From: Bacteroidales bacterium
GTDB taxonomy: Bacteria > Bacteroidota > Bacteroidia > Bacteroidales > Bacteroidaceae
NCBI GenBank assembly: GCA_004557185.1
Contig: SFEP01000048.1
Location: forward strand, 1-24,766
DNA: 24,766 nt
Direction: 5' to 3'
Positions within the stretch are counted from its first letter, which is position 1, and every line of letters starts with the position of its first letter. The notes beneath the pieces were generated by a model. That model made no database searches, was not told where the DNA came from, and saw nothing but the letters and a program-made list of their open reading frames with translations. Below are positions 7,527-14,884 of the stretch, one piece after another. Made by a program: the position numbers and the translations under genes.

Positions 7527-9740
7527 ATGCAGACTTCACCCTTCACCGAAACCGGCACGCTGCGCAGCGAAGCCTTACGCACACTGTTGCCCCTCATGCG
7601 TCATCCGCTGTTGGCTGGCAGTGCCGAAGCAGCACACAGCATAGAGCAGTTTCTTGCCCACGCCGCAAAGCAACACCCCGAAACCGTGTACAACGCATTC
7701 GGCTACCCCAACTTGCTGCAAAGCATCGAGGGCATTGCCATTGCCGTGCACGAAATAGGTTTGGCGGGCCACGTACTCACAGCCTACGCCCTGCGCCACG
7801 CCGTGACGGGCGACGACGACCTGCGCCGCGTGACGCAAACCTTTGGCACCGACGTGGCCGACGCTCTCAGGGCCTTTCAGCGCGTAGAGGCTATCGAGGG
7901 GAATACGGAGGCTATGCACACCGACAACTTCCGCAACCTGCTCATGGCCCGTGCCGCCGACATGCGCGTGGTGCTCATGCTCATAGCCGATGCCGTGGCC
8001 GTGATGCGCCGCATCAAGGACGCACCGCAGGAGGACGAACGCCGCCGCACAGCTACCGAGGCTGCCTGCCTTTACGCACCCTTAGCGCACAAACTTGGCT
8101 TGTATAAGTTAAAAAGCGAACTGGAAGACCTCAGCTTGAAATACCTTGAGCATGATGCTTATTACATGATCAAGGAAAACCTCAATGCCACGAAGCGTGC
8201 CCGCGATGCCTACATCGAACGCTTCACGGCGCCGATACGACGCATGCTCGATGCCGAAGGACTGCGCTACCACATGAAAGGACGCACGAAGAGCATACAC
8301 TCCATTTGGCAGAAAATGAAGAAGCAGCAATGCGGCTTTTCAGGTGTGTACGACCTCTTTGCCATACGCATTATCCTCGACGCACCGCTGCAAAAGGAGA
8401 AAGAACAGTGCTGGAAGGTGTTTTCGCTCATCACCAACAAATACGAAAGCAATCTGAAACGTCTGCGTGACTGGCTCACCGTGCCCAAGAGCAACGGTTA
8501 CGAGAGTCTGCACATCACCGTGCGAGGTCCTGAAGACAAATGGGTGGAGGTGCAGATACGCACCCAGCGCATGGACGAAATTGCCGAACACGGCTTGGCG
8601 GCACACTGGCGCTATAAGGGTGTGAAGAGCAGTGGCGCGGGTATTGACACCTGGCTGGCCGACATTCGTCAGGCGCTTGAAACGGGGAATGACACGCTGC
8701 TCAAGCAAAGCCTCACAACCGAAGTCAAGAGTCAGGAAGTCTACGTATTCTCCCCCAAGGGCGACCTCTACCGTCTGCCGCCCCACGCCACCGTGCTCGA
8801 CTTTGCCTACACCATACACTCTGCCGTGGGCAACCGCTGCGTGGGTGGAAGAATTGACGGACGCAATGTGCCCATCCGCCAGGAACTGGAAAGCGGGCAG
8901 ACCGTAGAAATCCTCACCGCCAGCAACCAGACGCCGAAGGCTGAATGGGTGAACATCGCCCAAAGTAGCCACGCCAAAAGCAAGATTCGTGCTGCCGTGC
9001 GCGAACTTAGCGCCACAGAGAGCGCAATAGGCAAGGAAACGCTTGAGCGTAAACTGCGCAACCGTAAGATAGAATGGGACGAAAGCCTCATTAACCAACT
9101 CATCAAGCGCCTTAACTTCAAAGAGAGCTTCGACTTCTTCAAGGCCGTGAGCGATGGCAAGGTAGACATCAACCGCGTGGTGGAGACCTATATGGAACTC
9201 ATGCGCCGCGAGCAGGGCACGGCCGACAGGGCCGCCGTACGTTCGGCCGAGGAGTTTAACTTGGATGCCGAAATGCACGCCAAGGCCAAGGGCGAGCAGG
9301 ATGAGCTCGTGATTGGCAGCAACATGAAAGGCATCGACTTCCAGTTGGCGCGTTGCTGCAACCCCGTCTATGGCGACGACGTGTTCGGTTTCCTCACCGT
9401 GGGCGGCGGCATCAAGATACACCGCACCACCTGTCCCAACGCTCCTGCCCTGCGCGAACGCTTTGGCTACCGCATCGTCAAGGCGCGCTGGGCTGGCAAG
9501 GGTCAGGGCGCCTACGCCATCACGCTCCACGTGGTGGGACAGGACGACCTCGGCATTGTCAACAACATCACGTCCATCATCTCCAAGGAGGAGCACATTA
9601 TGCTGCGAAGCATCAACATCGACTCTCACGACGGGCTATTCTCGGGCATCCTCACCGTACTTGTCGACGACACGCAGCGCCTCACCTCGCTCATCAAGAA
9701 ACTACGCACCGTCAAGGGCGTCAAGGCTGTGAGCCGATAA
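7527..9740 (+). CDS. relA: RelA/SpoT homologue, (p)ppGpp synthetase with degenerate hydrolase domain
   Basis: The 737-residue protein has the long RSH order: HD-like region (about 20-165), synthetase domain (about 250-365), TGS (403-465), helical linker, zinc-finger-like motif with Cys610-Cys611 and HRTTCP, and a C-terminal ACT domain (664-737). The synthetase is intact in outline (GRTKSIHSIWQKM, YDLFAIRII, VPKSNGYESLH, EVQIRT). In the HD region the usual HDxxED reads HAVTGD (91-96) and the usual ADRLHNMR reads ADAVAVMR, so hydrolysis of (p)ppGpp is probably lost. The substrate loop reads RLRD (312-315), closer to RXKD of bifunctional enzymes than to EXDD of E. coli RelA. ATG at 7527 is preferred; a longer frame would begin with TTG at 7449 inside nudC. 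A separate hydrolase elsewhere in the genome is expected. Confidence 0.92.
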   Translation: MQTSPFTETGTLRSEALRTLLPLMRHPLLAGSAEAAHSIEQFLAHAAKQHPETVYNAFGYPNLLQSIEGIAIAVHEIGLAGHVLTAYALRHAVTGDDDLRRVTQTFGTDVADALRAFQRVEAIEGNTEAMHTDNFRNLLMARAADMRVVLMLIADAVAVMRRIKDAPQEDERRRTATEAACLYAPLAHKLGLYKLKSELEDLSLKYLEHDAYYMIKENLNATKRARDAYIERFTAPIRRMLDAEGLRYHMKGRTKSIHSIWQKMKKQQCGFSGVYDLFAIRIILDAPLQKEKEQCWKVFSLITNKYESNLKRLRDWLTVPKSNGYESLHITVRGPEDKWVEVQIRTQRMDEIAEHGLAAHWRYKGVKSSGAGIDTWLADIRQALETGNDTLLKQSLTTEVKSQEVYVFSPKGDLYRLPPHATVLDFAYTIHSAVGNRCVGGRIDGRNVPIRQELESGQTVEILTASNQTPKAEWVNIAQSSHAKSKIRAAVRELSATESAIGKETLERKLRNRKIEWDESLINQLIKRLNFKESFDFFKAVSDGKVDINRVVETYMELMRREQGTADRAAVRSAEEFNLDAEMHAKAKGEQDELVIGSNMKGIDFQLARCCNPVYGDDVFGFLTVGGGIKIHRTTCPNAPALRERFGYRIVKARWAGKGQGAYAITLHVVGQDDLGIVNNITSIISKEEHIMLRSINIDSHDGLFSGILTVLVDDTQRLTSLIKKLRTVKGVKAVSR

Positions 9741-9783
9741 CGCTTTTCTCACACTACCCCACTCCCTGCAAGCATCTCGCCCA

Positions 9784-10491
9784 GTGAACCACTCCTTTTC
9801 CAACCGCCTTTTCCTCGTACCCCTGTTTCAGGGCTTCAGTCGTCTCGACTTTCTCGACATTGTCGGCAAAACGCGCTTCGACTTCCACACCTTGCCCAAC
9901 CGTGCCACCGTGGTGAGGCAGGGCGACGAGTGCCTCGAACTGACCATCATTCTGGGCGGACAGTGCCGCACTGTCTACCATGAGCCCAGCGGCCTCTTCA
10001 CGCTTGAGGAGATGGAGGAAGCACCCCTCGTGGTGCAGCCCGAGCGGCTCTTTGGCTTGCGCAACAGTTACACGCAGACCTTCGAGGCGGTAGGCACGGT
10101 GCAAACGGTCACGCTCAGCAAGCAGAGCCTGCTCAACCTGTTCGCGCAACACACGGCCATGCAAATCAACTTTGCCAACATGGTTTGCACGAGTGCCCAA
10201 CTCAGCGACCAGTGGGCCAAGGCAGCCTTTCCTCGTACACCTGCCGCACGCCTCGCCCTCTTCATGCAGACGCACTGCCGCCGGCCTGCCGGTCACAAAG
10301 TGCTACGTGCCAAGATGGTCGACCTCGCAGCCTACCTCAGCATGCGCCGTCTCGTGCTCTCCGACCTCCTCGTCAGGCTCAAGCAGCGCGAAGTCATCAC
10401 TTACAGCCGCGGCATCATGCAGGTGCCCTCCTGCGCCGCCCTCCTCGCCGCCCTTATGGAGATTGACAGGGAGCAGGGCGCGAAGGAGTGA
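9784..10491 (+). CDS. Crp/Fnr-family transcriptional regulator
   Basis: The 235-residue protein has an N-terminal cyclic-nucleotide-binding-like beta roll (about 10-125, with RATVVRQGDECLELTIILGG) and a C-terminal helix-turn-helix (about 160-215, with DLAAYLSMRRLVLSDLLVRLKQ). There is no Fnr-type cysteine cluster, and the residues that bind cAMP in Crp are not recognisable, so the signal is unknown. The start is GTG at 9784, 43 bases after the RelA/SpoT stop, which suggests the same transcript. The family is common in Bacteroidetes and often controls stress or redox genes. Being next to nudC and relA suggests a link to nucleotide or stress metabolism, but this is only context. Confidence 0.85.
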   Translation: MNHSFSNRLFLVPLFQGFSRLDFLDIVGKTRFDFHTLPNRATVVRQGDECLELTIILGGQCRTVYHEPSGLFTLEEMEEAPLVVQPERLFGLRNSYTQTFEAVGTVQTVTLSKQSLLNLFAQHTAMQINFANMVCTSAQLSDQWAKAAFPRTPAARLALFMQTHCRRPAGHKVLRAKMVDLAAYLSMRRLVLSDLLVRLKQREVITYSRGIMQVPSCAALLAALMEIDREQGAKE

Positions 10492-10542
10492 AATGGGCTT
10501 GTTCCAGACATACAGGCGTTGCGTGCAGCGTGGGTAAGCCTC

Positions 10543-10576
10543 TTTGCAAATGCGCAGTTCCTATGGGCTAATTGTA
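10543..10576 (+). promoter_or_regulatory. Weak promoter candidate for TonB-dependent receptor
   Basis: TTTG at 10543-10546 is followed after 22 bases by TAATTGTA (10569-10576), six of eight matches to TAnnTTTG. It is placed about 60 bases before the ATG at 10636. The match is poor and this could be chance. Confidence 0.25.
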
Positions 10577-10635
10577 CAGAGAAGGCAATAAAACACCGCT
10601 GTGCGCGTTTTCTTATTGTTATTTCATACCCCAAC

Positions 10636-13041
10636 ATGATGCTTCAAACTTTGGCGCGGGTGGGCCTCGTGCTCTCCCTGCTCCTGCTTCATATAGCCCA
10701 ACCGCTGTGTGCGCAACAACGCACCCGCATTTTCGGACGCATTACCGACTCTGACGGCGGCCCCGTCAGTTTTGCCTCTGTGCGTGTTCGCGGCCAGGCC
10801 GCTTTGGGCACGAGCAACCTCAAGGGCGACTACGAGTTGTGGTGCACCAGCACCGACTCCGTGCAGATTATCTACTCCCTGGTGGGGCACGAAACGCGTA
10901 AACGCCTGTTGCGCTGGCCTGGCGACTCCGTACGGCTCGACGTGCGGCTGCCCGAATTGGGCTGGAACTCGCTCGGCACGGCTGAGGTGGTGGCACAAGG
11001 CATACAGACGGGCACCGTGCAGCGCCTCACACCCAAGGACATCAAACTGATGCCCTCGGCTACGGGCAATGCGGTGGAGGAAATGGTGGCCACGCAGGCC
11101 GGTGTGTCGACGCACAACGAACTCTCTTCGCAGTATAACGTGCGTGGCGGTTCGTTCGACGAGAACTGCGTCTACATCAACGGCATCGAGGTGTTCCGCC
11201 CCATGCTCGTGCGCTCGGCACAGCAGGAGGGGCTCTCGGTCATCAATGCGGAGATGGTAGAGAAAATCGGTTTCAGCAGTGGCGGCTTCGAAGCCAAATA
11301 CGGCGACCGCATGTCGTCGGTGCTCGACATCACCTACAAGCGCCCCGATCGTTTCTTTGCCAGCGGCTACGCCTCCATGCTCGGCGCGGGTGCCACCTCG
11401 GGCTGGGGCAACGGCAAGGTGGGCGTAATGGGTTCGCTGCGCTACAAAACCACACGCTACATGCTGGGCTCACTCGACACGCAAGGCGAGTACGACCCGC
11501 GCTTCATCGACCTGCAGGCCAACGCCTGGTGGCAACCTTCCAAGAAATGGAGCGTGGAGTTCCTCGGCGGCATCTCCGACAACACCTACCGCTTCAAACC
11601 CAAAGAACGCGAAACCTCCTTCGGCACCATCAACGACCCCAAGACGTTCAAGGTCTACTTCGACGGCGGCGAGCGCGACTGCTTCCGCACCAATTTTGCC
11701 GCGGCCTCACTCACCCACCACTTCACCGACCGCACCTACCTCACGGGGCGCCTCACGGCCTTCTCAACGAGCGAGGAGGAAACCTACGACATTCGTGGCG
11801 AGTACTGGCTCAACGAGTCGTCGAACACCGAGCAGGCTGGCGTGGGCTCTTACATGGAGCATGGCCGCGACCGTTTGCGGGCCCGTGTGCTGGGGGCCGC
11901 CCTGCGCTTTGGCACGAAGATAGCCTCGCACACCTTGCAGGCAGGCTTCGACTTTCAGCATGAAAAAATCAGAGAGCGGGCCCGTGAGTGGGAACTGCAC
12001 GACTCCATGGACTACACCCTGCCCTACGACCCCGACATGCTACGCTTCATCTACTGCCTGCGCTCGTCAGACAGCATCTCCTCAAGCCGCCTCGCCCTCT
12101 TCGCACAGGATGCCTGGCGCATACAGAGCAAGGTGGGACTGTGGAACCTCACTTACGGCTTGCGCCTGAGCCACTGGTCGTGGAACGGCGAAACGCTCTT
12201 TTCGCCCCGCCTCTCAGTGGGCCTCCTGCCCACGAAAGCTCCGCAATGGACCTTCCGCTTGGCCACAGGCTTCTACTATCAGGCACCGTTCTACAAGGAA
12301 CTCAAGGACACCGTCATGGTCAATGGCGTGGCCGACGTGCGCCTTAACCGCCACATACGCTCGCAGCGCTCCATTCACTTTGTGGCGGGTGCCGACTACA
12401 ACTTCCGCTGGGCAGGCCGTCCCTTCAGGCTTACGGGCGAGGCTTATTACAAACTCCTCTCTGACCTCATCCCCTACACCGTCGACAACATGCGCCTGGT
12501 CTACTACGGCCGCAACGTGGCCAAGGGATATGCGGCGGGCATCGACTTCAAGCTCTACGGCGAGTTCGTGCCCGGCACCGACTCCTGGATTACCTTCTCA
12601 CTCATGCGCACCAAGGAGAAGCGTAACGGTGTGTGGATGCCGCGCCCCACTGACCAGCGCTACAACGTGTCGCTCTTCTTCACCGACTACTTCCCTGGCA
12701 CCACGCGCTGGACCATGACGCTCAAGGCGGCCTTTGCCGACGGTCTGCCCTTTGGCGCACCGCGCACACAGGGCGGTTTGCTCGCCCACCGTGCACCGGC
12801 CTACAAACGCGTGGATGTGGGCATGAGTTACCGCATCATCAGCAGCGATGCCGTGCGCATTGGCAAACGCGAGCGGCGTGCGGTGAAGAACATGTGGCTC
12901 GGCCTCGATGCCTTCAACCTCCTTGGCATTAGCAACGTCAACTCTTACTATTGGGTGACCGACATATCGAACACCCAGTATGCCGTGCCCAACTACCTCA
13001 CGGGCCGACTCATCAACCTGCGCCTCTCCATCGAATTCTGA
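10636..13041 (+). CDS. TonB-dependent outer-membrane receptor with carboxypeptidase-like N-terminal domain
   Basis: The 801-residue protein starts with a signal peptide (MMLQTLARVG..., cleavage probably near residue 26), then a carboxypeptidase-regulatory-like beta sandwich (about 30-115, RIFGRITDSDGGPVSFASV), a plug domain (about 120-235, with NVRGGSFDENCVYINGIEV), and a long beta-barrel ending in LRLSIEF with a terminal Phe typical of outer-membrane proteins. It imports a substrate energised by TonB. ATG at 10636 is chosen over an upstream in-frame ATG at 10519, because it directly precedes the signal peptide; ATG at 10639 is equally possible. No SusD partner or TonB gene lies near, so it is not a polysaccharide-utilisation pair and the ligand is unknown. 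Metal chelates, vitamins or peptides are all possible. Confidence 0.92.
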   Translation: MMLQTLARVGLVLSLLLLHIAQPLCAQQRTRIFGRITDSDGGPVSFASVRVRGQAALGTSNLKGDYELWCTSTDSVQIIYSLVGHETRKRLLRWPGDSVRLDVRLPELGWNSLGTAEVVAQGIQTGTVQRLTPKDIKLMPSATGNAVEEMVATQAGVSTHNELSSQYNVRGGSFDENCVYINGIEVFRPMLVRSAQQEGLSVINAEMVEKIGFSSGGFEAKYGDRMSSVLDITYKRPDRFFASGYASMLGAGATSGWGNGKVGVMGSLRYKTTRYMLGSLDTQGEYDPRFIDLQANAWWQPSKKWSVEFLGGISDNTYRFKPKERETSFGTINDPKTFKVYFDGGERDCFRTNFAAASLTHHFTDRTYLTGRLTAFSTSEEETYDIRGEYWLNESSNTEQAGVGSYMEHGRDRLRARVLGAALRFGTKIASHTLQAGFDFQHEKIRERAREWELHDSMDYTLPYDPDMLRFIYCLRSSDSISSSRLALFAQDAWRIQSKVGLWNLTYGLRLSHWSWNGETLFSPRLSVGLLPTKAPQWTFRLATGFYYQAPFYKELKDTVMVNGVADVRLNRHIRSQRSIHFVAGADYNFRWAGRPFRLTGEAYYKLLSDLIPYTVDNMRLVYYGRNVAKGYAAGIDFKLYGEFVPGTDSWITFSLMRTKEKRNGVWMPRPTDQRYNVSLFFTDYFPGTTRWTMTLKAAFADGLPFGAPRTQGGLLAHRAPAYKRVDVGMSYRIISSDAVRIGKRERRAVKNMWLGLDAFNLLGISNVNSYYWVTDISNTQYAVPNYLTGRLINLRLSIEF

Positions 13042-13060
13042 CAACCGCCCCCCTTACAGG

Positions 13061-13099
13061 AACAGAGCCAAACCGCTGCCTTTGCGATTTGGCTCTGTT
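13061..13099. terminator. Bidirectional terminator between TonB receptor and cysK
   Basis: AACAGAGCCAAA (13061-13072) pairs perfectly with TTTGGCTCTGTT (13088-13099) around a 15-base loop. It lies between the ends of two convergent genes (13041 and 13156). The plus strand continues TTCTGTG, a short U-rich stretch. It probably stops both transcripts. Confidence 0.7.
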
Positions 13100-13155
13100 T
13101 CTGTGTGGATGCCATGTGGCTGTCGTTTCGTGCGGCGCCGGGCACGCAGCGATGT

Positions 13156-14106
13156 TTACAGCGGATAGTTCTCCGTGTCGTAGAGCACCGTGGTGAGGTA
13201 ACGCTCGCCCGTGTCGGGCAGCAGCGTCACAATGCGCTTGCCGCGGTTCTCGGGTCGCTTGGCCAGCATCAGGGCACCCGCCACTGCTGCGCCCGAGGAG
13301 ATGCCCACCAGCAAGCCCTCGGTGTGAGCCAGTTTGCGCGCGGTGCGAATGGCGTCGTCGCTGTCCACGTCGAGCACCTCGTCCACCACACTGGGGTCGT
13401 AGGTGGCGGGCACAAAACCGGCACCAATGCCCTGTATCTTGTGTGCACTGGCGGGCTGCCCGTGGAGCACGGCCGAGGTGGAGGGCTCCACGGCATAGAC
13501 CTTGACGGCTGGATTTTGCTGCTTCAGGTAGCGGCCCACACCGCTCACCGTGCCGCCCGTGCCTACGCCAGCCACAAAGATGTCTACCTCACCCGCTGTC
13601 TGCTCCCATATTTCAGGGCCTGTGGTGGCCACGTGGCGGGCTGGGTTGGCAGCATTTTCAAACTGCTGCAGCATGACGGAACCGGGTATGCTGTCGCGCA
13701 GGGCCTCTGCAGCGCGTATGGCTCCCTTCATGCCGTCCTTACCGCTGGTGAGCCGCACCTCCGCGCCGTAGGCTTTCACCAGGTTGCGGCGCTCCACGCT
13801 CATCGTTTCGGGCATGGTGAGAATGAGGTGGTAGCCCTTCACGGCACTGACGAAGGCCAGTCCCACGCCCGTGTTGCCCGAGGTGGGTTCGATGATGGTG
13901 GCGCCGGGTTGCAGCAAACCGCGCTGCTCGGCGTCTTCAATCATGGCCAGTGCAATGCGGTCCTTTACCGAGCCGGCGGGATTGAAATACTCAACCTTCG
14001 CCACGAGCGGCGTGGCAAGGCCCTCGCTGGCAGAAAACCGGCCCAGTTCGAGCAGCGGCGTGTTTCCCACGAGTGCTGTCAGTGTTTTCGCAATCTTCTT
14101 CATCAC
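13156..14106 (-). CDS. cysK: Cysteine synthase A (O-acetylserine sulfhydrylase)
   Basis: The 316-residue PLP enzyme makes L-cysteine from O-acetylserine and sulfide in the cytoplasm. Visible landmarks are LVGNTPLLEL at the N-terminus, the PLP-binding Lys48 in NPAGSVKDR, the substrate loop TSGNTG (75-80), the phosphate-binding GTGGT (182-186), and the SSGAA motif near residue 270. Length and order fit the CysK group; CysM-type features are not obvious. The start at 14106 has a second in-frame ATG immediately after it (residue 2). The gene stands alone, facing the TonB receptor gene, with its own promoter about 80 bases upstream and a leader hairpin (14130-14158). No serine acetyltransferase gene lies beside it. 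Confidence 0.95.
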   Translation of the reverse strand: MMKKIAKTLTALVGNTPLLELGRFSASEGLATPLVAKVEYFNPAGSVKDRIALAMIEDAEQRGLLQPGATIIEPTSGNTGVGLAFVSAVKGYHLILTMPETMSVERRNLVKAYGAEVRLTSGKDGMKGAIRAAEALRDSIPGSVMLQQFENAANPARHVATTGPEIWEQTAGEVDIFVAGVGTGGTVSGVGRYLKQQNPAVKVYAVEPSTSAVLHGQPASAHKIQGIGAGFVPATYDPSVVDEVLDVDSDDAIRTARKLAHTEGLLVGISSGAAVAGALMLAKRPENRGKRIVTLLPDTGERYLTTVLYDTENYPL

Positions 14107-14129
14107 AAATTCATTTCTTTATTATCCCT

Positions 14130-14158
14130 CCAGCCTTTTTTAGCAAGAGGCAGGCTGG
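14130..14158 (-). other. Hairpin in the cysK leader
   Basis: CCAGCCT (14130-14136) and AGGCTGG (14152-14158) are perfect complements, so the roughly 75-base cysK leader can form a 7-bp stem just upstream of the start. It matches no riboswitch I recognise. It may affect transcript stability or translation. Confidence 0.35.
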
Positions 14159-14185
14159 GCGCGTGTAAGACATCTTTATCGCTTG

Positions 14186-14218
14186 CAAAATTAACTATTA
14201 CCCTACATGCATGCCAAG
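14186..14218 (-). promoter_or_regulatory. cysK promoter
   Basis: On the minus strand TAATTTTG (14193 to 14186) matches TAnnTTTG exactly. CTTG (14218 to 14215) lies 21 bases upstream as a fair -33 element. The predicted start leaves a leader of about 75 bases. Confidence 0.6.
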
Positions 14219-14418
14219 CAAACGCTCGTAATATAGGATATTTCACCACCAAGCCGTGGCTGGCAGAATATATCACCATTCAGCACCGCACTTCGCGCTG
14301 CGTAGTAGGCATTTATTCTTTCGCATGAGGCTTGGGGGAAAAGAAAATATACATCTAACCGATACGGAAAGGCGAGTAACCATCTCTGCAAGGCAGATTT
14401 CTGTGACGGAATGCGGCC

Positions 14419-14518
14419 AAATGGTTTGCCACGGCGCCGTGGCAGACGTGCCACGGCGGCATGGCAGACGTGCCACGGCGCCGTGGCAGACGTGCAACGG
14501 CGGCGTGGCAAACCATTT
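14419..14518. repeat. Four 22-bp palindromic repeats inside a 100-bp inverted repeat
   Basis: Four units begin at 14427, 14449, 14471 and 14493. Each is an 18-base palindrome or near-palindrome of the form TGCCACGGCGCCGTGGCA, with GACG as the link between consecutive units. Units 1 and 3 are identical and perfectly self-complementary; units 2 and 4 share a GGCGGC centre, so there is also a 44-bp higher-order period. The outer ends are complementary over 15 bases (AAATGGTTTGCCACG at 14419-14433 and its reverse complement at 14504-14518), so the whole block can fold back on itself. The 22-bp period is not a multiple of three, which speaks against coding. Confidence 0.9.
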
Positions 14519-14527
14519 GAGGCCATG

Positions 14528-14590
14528 CAGCCACGGTTTCGCGCCTTTCAGCAACGGATTCGTGCCTTGCAGCCAAGGTTGCGCGGCACG
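14528..14590. repeat. Three diverged 21-bp tandem repeats
   Basis: Units at 14528-14548, 14549-14569 and 14570-14590 all begin CAGC and keep a GG at the same place. The first two agree at about 17 of 21 positions and the third is more diverged. The block begins ten bases after the palindrome array and shares the string GCCACGG with it, so the two may have a common origin. Confidence 0.65.
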
Positions 14591-14632
14591 GGAAAACGGC
14601 ATGCAGCCAGGCGCATGGGCCATCACAGAAAC

Positions 14633-14664
14633 GACCCCAAGCATGCGGCTGCACACTTGGGGTC
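14633..14664 (-). terminator. Terminator-like hairpin after the small acidic protein gene
   Basis: GACCCCAAG (14633-14641) and CTTGGGGTC (14656-14664) form a perfect 9-bp stem with a 14-base loop. On the minus strand it lies 28 bases beyond the stop of the small gene and continues GTTTCTG. It probably ends the secreted-protein transcript. Confidence 0.5.
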
Positions 14665-14692
14665 AAGAGGGTTATCGATGTTGGCAGGAGGG

Positions 14693-14866
14693 TTATTCTT
14701 CCCACTTGAAGGAAGCGCCGTCCTCGGGCTCGTCATGCCAGAAGTCTTCTTTTCTGTCAGAGAGTTGGTTTCCGTCGCCCTGTACGTTGGAGGTGTTGAG
14801 CAGCAGGGAGTGCTCGGCAACCATCATGGGTGAGGTGAGTTGGGGAGCCAAATATTTCTTTTTCAT
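14693..14866 (-). CDS. Small acidic Bacteroidales protein downstream of a secreted-protein gene
   Basis: This 57-residue frame begins MKKKYLAPQLTSP, continues with MMVAEHSLLLNTSN and ends in an acidic, tryptophan-containing tail (DFWHDEPEDGASFKWEE). The form, a MKKKY-AP start, a short hydrophobic middle and an Asp/Glu-rich tail, is one I recall from many small uncharacterised Prevotella and Bacteroides proteins, often found next to large secreted proteins. It has no classical signal peptide and no transmembrane helix. It starts 18 bases after the stop of the secreted-protein gene and is followed by a hairpin terminator, so it is the last gene of that transcript. Codon use looks coding. The function is unknown; a bacteriocin-like or peptide-signal precursor, or a partner of the secreted protein, are guesses. 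Confidence 0.75.
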   Translation of the reverse strand: MKKKYLAPQLTSPMMVAEHSLLLNTSNVQGDGNQLSDRKEDFWHDEPEDGASFKWEE

Positions 14867-14884
14867 AATTGCGAATGATTGAGT

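Larger units (their letters stand above)
14107..14692. other. Gene-poor repeat-rich gap between cysK and the small acidic protein gene
   Basis: About 590 bases hold no gene I can support. The left part has the cysK leader and promoter, the middle (14230-14410) is plain sequence with no feature I recognise, and the right part has a 22-bp palindrome array, a 21-bp repeat tract and a terminator-like hairpin. Open frames exist on both strands through the repeats, but they are arginine/proline-rich low-complexity translations with no domain. Confidence 0.6.

Noticed and set aside
8340..9629. 429-codon open frame on the minus strand
   Set aside because: It is antisense to the RelA/SpoT gene and has no recognisable domain or signal.
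13105..14328. 407-codon open frame on the plus strand
   Set aside because: It is antisense to cysK and runs over the convergent terminator side and the cysK promoter; no domain.
14419..14590. CRISPR array
   Set aside because: The repeats are adjacent, with 4-base or no spacers, so there are no unique spacers, and no cas genes are present.
14256..14882. 208-codon open frame through the repeat region on the plus strand (and overlapping minus-strand frames)
   Set aside because: It is built from the 22-bp palindromes and runs antisense through the small acidic protein gene; low-complexity Arg/Ala/His-rich product, so I treat the region as non-coding.
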